A DNA stretch of 15,244 nt from Nitrospinota bacterium. GTDB taxonomy: Bacteria > Nitrospinota > Nitrospinia > UBA9942 > JAHJSF01. A program made the position numbers and the translations under genes. Each line of letters starts with the position of its first letter. Position 1 is the first letter of the stretch. A model generated the notes under the pieces. That model searched no databases. It saw only the letters and a list, made by a program, of their open reading frames with translations, and was not told where the DNA came from. Positions 12,592 through 15,244 of the stretch are shown here, piece after piece. The DNA is taken from contig JAHJSF010000010.1 in assembly GCA_018830405.1 (NCBI GenBank), forward strand, positions 1-15,244. Direction: 5' to 3'.

Positions 12592-12690
12592 TGTCATTCC
12601 GCATCCCCGATTAAAGCATTCGAGGACATGCTTGATGCGGAATCCAGTTCTTGTTTTTTCTGGATTCCCCAGTCAAGCTGGGGAATGACA
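12592..12690. mobile_element. Gene-less TIR element (MITE-like), same family as the GIY-YIG element
   Basis: It starts TGTCATTCCGCA, ends TGGGGAATGACA, and contains GGAATCCAG (left) and CTGGATTCC (right) around a 12-bp T-rich centre (ttcttgtttttt). Each arm is itself a hairpin: ATTCCCCAG/CTGGGGAAT on the right, and CATTCCGCATC/GATGCGGAAT with a longer loop on the left. This is the layout of the 8669-9041 element without its nuclease gene. It reads as a non-autonomous derivative. Confidence 0.75.
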
Positions 12691-12812
12691 TGTGCGGAGA
12701 GATTTGAAATATTTTCTGCTTTTCTCCCTTTCCTGCTCGTCCAAGAAAGGGAGGAAAACCATTTAATTACAAAGGGCGCTGAGAGTGAACATCAACGGAC
12801 AAAAGTGATATT

Positions 12813-13238
12813 TCAAGGGCTAACTTTATTGTTTTCAGTAGGTGCTTTTTGTGCCTCCTTTTCTGAGTTTTCTATCTTTTTAATTGGTATGACATAGCTA
12901 GGAGCGTATTTGCGGTGTTTGTCTGTAATCGCATCTGTTATACCAAGATCTAAGAATATAGCGCTTGCAATGATCTTGGCCCCCATCTCACTTTCAATAA
13001 AGCCTGATGTTTCTCTTCCGTCATCAGTTTTACAAAGTAACCTTAGGGCGTCATCCGACTTTCTAACATAAATGGTGGCGGGTATGTCCATATCCCAAGA
13101 ACCACGTTTATTCTGTAAGGTACATTTGCCATTTGAGCCATCACTAAATGAAATAGCTATAGGGGTCATAGCATCTTCTGTAAGAGTGGCACAGCCAAGA
13201 GTGATAACAACTAACACTAAAATTATTACTTTCTTCAT
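12813..13238 (-). CDS. Predicted lipoprotein, unrecognised small family
   Basis: A 141-aa protein with signal MKKVIILVLVVITLG and a lipid-attachment Cys at 16 (TLGC). ATG 13238 is chosen because GGAGG lies about 7 nt upstream; an upstream in-frame ATG at 13277 lies within a repeat. After the signal, SFSDGSNGKCTLQNKRGSWD and PATIYVRKSDDALRLLCK form a pattern (Cys-Leu-x-Asn-x-x-Gly-x-Trp...Pro...V-x-(R/K)-S...L-x-x-x-Cys) seen in small hypothetical lipoproteins of other proteobacteria. The two Cys could pair. A weak hydrophobic stretch, GAKIIASAIFLDLGI, precedes a basic and Tyr-rich end and a charged tail. Function unknown. It stands alone between TIR repeats. Confidence 0.75.
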   Translation of the reverse strand: MKKVIILVLVVITLGCATLTEDAMTPIAISFSDGSNGKCTLQNKRGSWDMDIPATIYVRKSDDALRLLCKTDDGRETSGFIESEMGAKIIASAIFLDLGITDAITDKHRKYAPSYVIPIKKIENSEKEAQKAPTENNKVSP

Positions 13239-13271
13239 ATTTTCCTCCTCTTCTAATGAATTATTTGTTTT

Positions 13272-13328
13272 TGTCATTCCGCATTCCCGATTAAAGCATT
13301 CGAGGCCACGCTTGACTGCGGAATCCAG
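13272..13328. repeat. Solo arm of the TIR element family
   Basis: TGTCATTCCGCATTCCCGA ... GACTGCGGAATCCAG is nearly the same as the left arm of the 12592-12690 element, including the shared inner block GATTAAAGCATTCGAGG. The right arm is absent. It lies 34 bp upstream of the lipoprotein start at 13238, in its likely promoter region. Confidence 0.75.
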
Positions 13329-13473
13329 TATTAAAAGGGTTGCGTCCCCTTTTTCCCCCTTTTTCCTTTTTACTCTTTTTACTAACCTGTAGTCTAATAT
13401 AATCCAACTTTGGGGTCACTAACTCAGAAACAGAGGGAATTTATAATCGTTGTTCTTTTTTTATTTCTGTTTC

Positions 13474-13650
13474 CTACTCCCAGCCGCTTTCTCCCTTTAC
13501 TTGAACAAAAAACTTTGAGTCGTTTTTTAATTCAATCAGACGGTTTTCTTTAACGCCTGAAAGAGTGTAACGGGGCGCGGTGCAACCGCTAATAAAAATT
13601 CCCACAAAAACCAAAAACCCGCCAACCAAAAAATTAATGCCCTTTTTCAT
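13474..13650 (-). CDS. Small predicted lipoprotein, 58 aa
   Basis: A short frame from ATG 13650 to TAG 13474. The N-terminus MKKGINFLVGGFLVFVGIFI, then SGCTAPRY, is a clear lipoprotein signal with lipobox ISGC (Cys23). The mature part is only about 36 residues: TAPRYTLSGVKENRLIELKN followed by DSKFFVQVKGESGWE. No strong Shine-Dalgarno is seen; the upstream sequence is an A/T-rich run just after the terminator hairpin of the preceding gene. It may be an entry-exclusion or lysis-type small lipoprotein, or a truncated remnant of a larger one. I do not recognise a family. Same strand and class as its neighbours. Confidence 0.6.
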   Translation of the reverse strand: MKKGINFLVGGFLVFVGIFISGCTAPRYTLSGVKENRLIELKNDSKFFVQVKGESGWE

Positions 13651-13657
13651 TATTTAT

Positions 13658-13691
13658 AAAAGGTAAGGACTCAACTGAGTCCTTACCTTTT
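13658..13691. terminator. Perfect 16-bp hairpin, probable bidirectional rho-independent terminator
   Basis: AAAAGGTAAGGACTCA (13658-13673) and TGAGTCCTTACCTTTT (13676-13691) are exact complements around a 2-bp centre. A-rich and T-rich ends give a U tract in both directions. It lies 27 bp after the stop of the 187-aa lipoprotein gene on the minus strand. Confidence 0.8.
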
Positions 13692-13718
13692 CCGATATTA
13701 GGTAAAAAACTTTAGAAT

Positions 13719-14282
13719 TCATAATTTAAGCTGTGATATTTTTGCAAGCCCCTTAGCGATGTTGTCTCTTGCAGCGCCCTCGGTTGCCAGTCTCAACCGC
13801 GTTACTGCTGCGAAGGCGTCGCTGAAAGTGGTGGTATGTTCTGACTTTATTGATTCCTGCCAGACAACTGTGCCGTTATCGGCACGCTGGAGCGTCCAGC
13901 CAGCCTCCATTTTGACTGTGTAGGTCAGGCCGAACATCGGCTGCTTCATATTAAAGAGAAAGACTGTTAGCAGATAGTCGGCGCCCTTGTCTTGAATAAC
14001 GCTTGAAAATATCTGGGATTTGGTAATTGAGTCCACCAGCGCCTGCGTGAACGCTTCATCGGATATCTGAAACGGGTTGCTCAACGTGGATTCCTGTCCA
14101 CCCTGCACATTGACGCTGACTGTTTGAGGATGTTTTTTCGCAGTTTCAAAGGTAGTCGGAATCATCCCCTTATGTTTTGCAGGTGAAGCACATCCGGCAA
14201 GGAGAGCAACGAATATACAGAGAAGTAACAATAGCAGCGGGGACAGATTGCCGGGTAGATATTTTTGAGATAGGCGATTCAT
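13719..14282 (-). CDS. Predicted outer-membrane/periplasmic lipoprotein, 187 aa
   Basis: N-terminus with a hydrophobic run (residues 14-29) and lipobox LLAGC (Cys31). The mature domain starts with a low-complexity linker, then alternates strands and helices: PQTVSVNVQGG, SDEAFTQALVDSITKSQIF, GADYLLTVFLFNMKQPMFGL, KMEAGWTLQRADNGTVVWQE, and a last helix ATEGAARDNIAKGLAKISQL. This pattern resembles unnamed periplasmic lipoproteins; no enzyme motif is present. Its start forms an ATGA overlap with the upstream lipoprotein gene at 14279-14746, so the pair is translationally coupled and probably works together. A strong hairpin terminator follows it. Function unknown. Confidence 0.8.
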   Translation of the reverse strand: MNRLSQKYLPGNLSPLLLLLLCIFVALLAGCASPAKHKGMIPTTFETAKKHPQTVSVNVQGGQESTLSNPFQISDEAFTQALVDSITKSQIFSSVIQDKGADYLLTVFLFNMKQPMFGLTYTVKMEAGWTLQRADNGTVVWQESIKSEHTTTFSDAFAAVTRLRLATEGAARDNIAKGLAKISQLKL

Positions 14283-14746
14283 TGTGTTCCTCCTTTGGTA
14301 GAAACTTGTTTTGGACTGTTGAAAATGTTTGTCAGTACTTCCTCAACCATTTTTTCCGGAGATTTTCTGGTCAGAGAAGAATGAAAGGAATTTCCGACCG
14401 CCAGAGGAAAATTGTTGGTTGGATTTCTGAGCGTGATGGTGAGTTCTATCATGTACATGGTAATATCCCACATCCACTTGTCCTTATAGGTAACAACCAC
14501 ATCCGCCTTATAAGGCGGGGGCATTTCCGGCCCGCTTGTTGCGATAAAACCCATCTTGCCCAGTTGATCCTTGATCAGCTTATCAACCTCGCGTTTATCT
14601 TCAGGTGATTTCACGACATAAAAGACTTTCACTTTGCTCATGTCCGTGCCCGGTGTCTGTAATACTGTGGCACGGTTAACTGCGCAACCGGATGATAATA
14701 ATAGTGCGCCCAGAATAAGCAGTATGGGTGTGAGTTTTTTAAACAC
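14279..14746 (-). CDS. Predicted lipoprotein, 155 aa, first of a coupled pair
   Basis: Start GTG 14746 is chosen over upstream codons because GGAGG lies 8-9 nt before it and the product then begins with a proper lipoprotein signal: MFKKLTPILLILGALLLSSG, Cys21 (lipobox LSSGC). The mature domain has VKVFYVVKSPEDKREVDKLI, a helix to GKMGF, YKADVVVTYKDKWMWDITMY, MIELTITLRNP and the end SPEKMVEEVLTNIF. The D-V-V-V-T-Y-x-D-x-W-x-W-D segment is a pattern I associate with unnamed proteobacterial lipoproteins; no function is known to me. It has an ATGA overlap with the next lipoprotein gene. The same frame is open upstream to 15010, which is discussed under findings. Confidence 0.8.
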   Translation of the reverse strand: MFKKLTPILLILGALLLSSGCAVNRATVLQTPGTDMSKVKVFYVVKSPEDKREVDKLIKDQLGKMGFIATSGPEMPPPYKADVVVTYKDKWMWDITMYMIELTITLRNPTNNFPLAVGNSFHSSLTRKSPEKMVEEVLTNIFNSPKQVSTKGGTQ

Positions 14747-14879
14747 TTTTGGTCTCCTCCTTTCTTTGTTCCTCTCTCGCGGTGTCAATGCCTTTATCTC
14801 CTTCTCCACCGCATCAAAATTTTTTTTGTAGAACTCAGCGTCTTCAACAGTTGCCCCTTTCTGTTTAACCTTTGTAGCT

Positions 14880-15244
14880 TTATTTCCTCTTTTTAAATGG
14901 CTGCCATTGTATATCGGGCACTTGCTGATACTTCTCACACATCGGTTTCCCTGTTTTCGCTTCTTCGTGCCTATCGCGAGAACAATCACTATCCTGAGAT
15001 GTATTATCACTTTTTACAGGCAGTTTTTCCTCAGCCTTAACAGAATGCTTTTCCACCCATGCAGTATATTTTTGATCACCTTTGTCTCCTAAAGAAGAGC
15101 CATAGCGTCCAACTTCTTTTTCGGTTGCTGTTTCAAATTTTCCTGTTGCTGGATTTATCATGGCAGTTCCTTTACCAGTAAATGGGCCGAGTTGTGGCAA
15201 TTCAGGAAGGATAGGTTCCAAAAAATAAGTAAAAGTAAAAGACC
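14880..15244 (-). CDS. Unrecognised hydrophilic ORF, possibly partial at right edge
   Basis: The frame is open from the window edge down to TAA at 14880-14882. Either it is the 3' end of a longer gene, or it starts inside the window at ATG 15161. AAAGGA about 8 nt upstream of that ATG would give a 93-aa protein. TTG 15221 is a further choice. The protein is strongly hydrophilic, rich in Lys, Glu and Asp, with sequence such as NPATGKFETATEKEVGRYGS, KYTAWVEKHSVKAEEKLPVK and three Cys near the end. It has no signal peptide, membrane segment or motif I know. It ends 134 bp before the lipoprotein start at 14746. Confidence 0.5.
   Translation of the reverse strand, partial: SFTFTYFLEPILPELPQLGPFTGKGTAMINPATGKFETATEKEVGRYGSSLGDKGDQKYTAWVEKHSVKAEEKLPVKSDNTSQDSDCSRDRHEEAKTGKPMCEKYQQVPDIQWQPFKKRK

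Larger units (their letters stand above)
12374..12812. other. Repeat-filled gap between convergent genes
   Basis: About 440 bp separates the cyclophilin gene (plus) from a lipoprotein gene (minus). Recognisable parts are the REP end, a CACCGCAGAGG-type repeat (12466-12494), family 2 (12528-12574) and a gene-less TIR element (12592-12690). A long plus-strand frame across 12379-12897 only translates these repeats. I see no gene here. Confidence 0.75.

Noticed and set aside
12379-12897. Plus-strand ORF of 172 aa
   Set aside because: It crosses at least three repeat families and the antisense of a lipoprotein gene. Its amino-acid composition follows the repeats.
14177-14608. Plus-strand ORF of 143 aa opposite the lipoprotein pair
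   Set aside because: It is antisense to two coupled genes that have lipoprotein signals and ribosome binding sites.
1-15244. CRISPR array, tRNA or rRNA genes
   Set aside because: No regularly spaced direct repeats with unique spacers were seen. No tRNA cloverleaf or rRNA segment was recognised on either strand by reading. Short repeats present are palindromic REP/MITE-like units.

Overview
The window looks like a chromosomal segment of a Gram-negative, repeat-rich bacterium. Evidence for an outer membrane is a heptosyltransferase, a lipid A-type acyltransferase and several lipoproteins. The minor-pilin cluster behind a sigma-54 promoter, the fur-feoA-feoB iron locus and the many short C/G-rich palindromic repeats resemble Desulfobacterota or Nitrospirota genomes. 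That placement is inference and not proven by the sequence.

Left part (1-3277, minus strand): a tight operon read right to left, rlmB -> lpxL-like acyltransferase -> waaF-like heptosyltransferase -> PAP2 phosphatase (cut by the left edge). Adjacent genes touch or overlap (ATGA overlap, direct abutment, 11-bp overlap). Apart from the rRNA methyltransferase, the genes serve LPS/envelope lipid assembly.

Middle-left (3278-7467): about 800 bp without a gene holds several repeat families, a near-perfect -24/-12 (sigma-54) promoter with two helically phased upstream palindromes, and a duplicated, hairpin-forming leader element. It precedes a plus-strand minor type IV pilin cluster, fimT/gspH-pilV-pilW-pilX. 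pilW carries inserted beta-rich repeats. pilX is fused to a long ISGN-repeat domain and contains a C11 homopolymer. No pilY1 follows. Instead there is a 49-codon remnant of another FimT/GspH C-terminus.

Middle-right (7523-11295): a consensus sigma-70 promoter with a Fur-box-like operator drives fur, then a double-domain feoA. feoB is separated from feoA by an inserted 373-bp element whose terminal inverted repeats bracket a frameshifted GIY-YIG nuclease gene. Solo and gene-less copies of the same repeat occur at 12592-12690 and 13272-13328.

Right part (11370-15244): a secreted cyclophilin-type isomerase whose last residues are encoded by a REP-like palindrome, a repeat-filled gap, then a run of minus-strand predicted lipoproteins (141, 58, 187 and 155 aa). 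One of these is too short for usual ORF calling, and a perfect 16-bp hairpin terminator lies in the run. A partial, unrecognised hydrophilic ORF runs off the right edge.

The most unusual items are the TIR-bounded GIY-YIG element and its gene-less derivatives, the repeat-derived protein C-termini, the sigma-54 pilin regulatory region with the duplicated structured leader, and the enlarged PilX.
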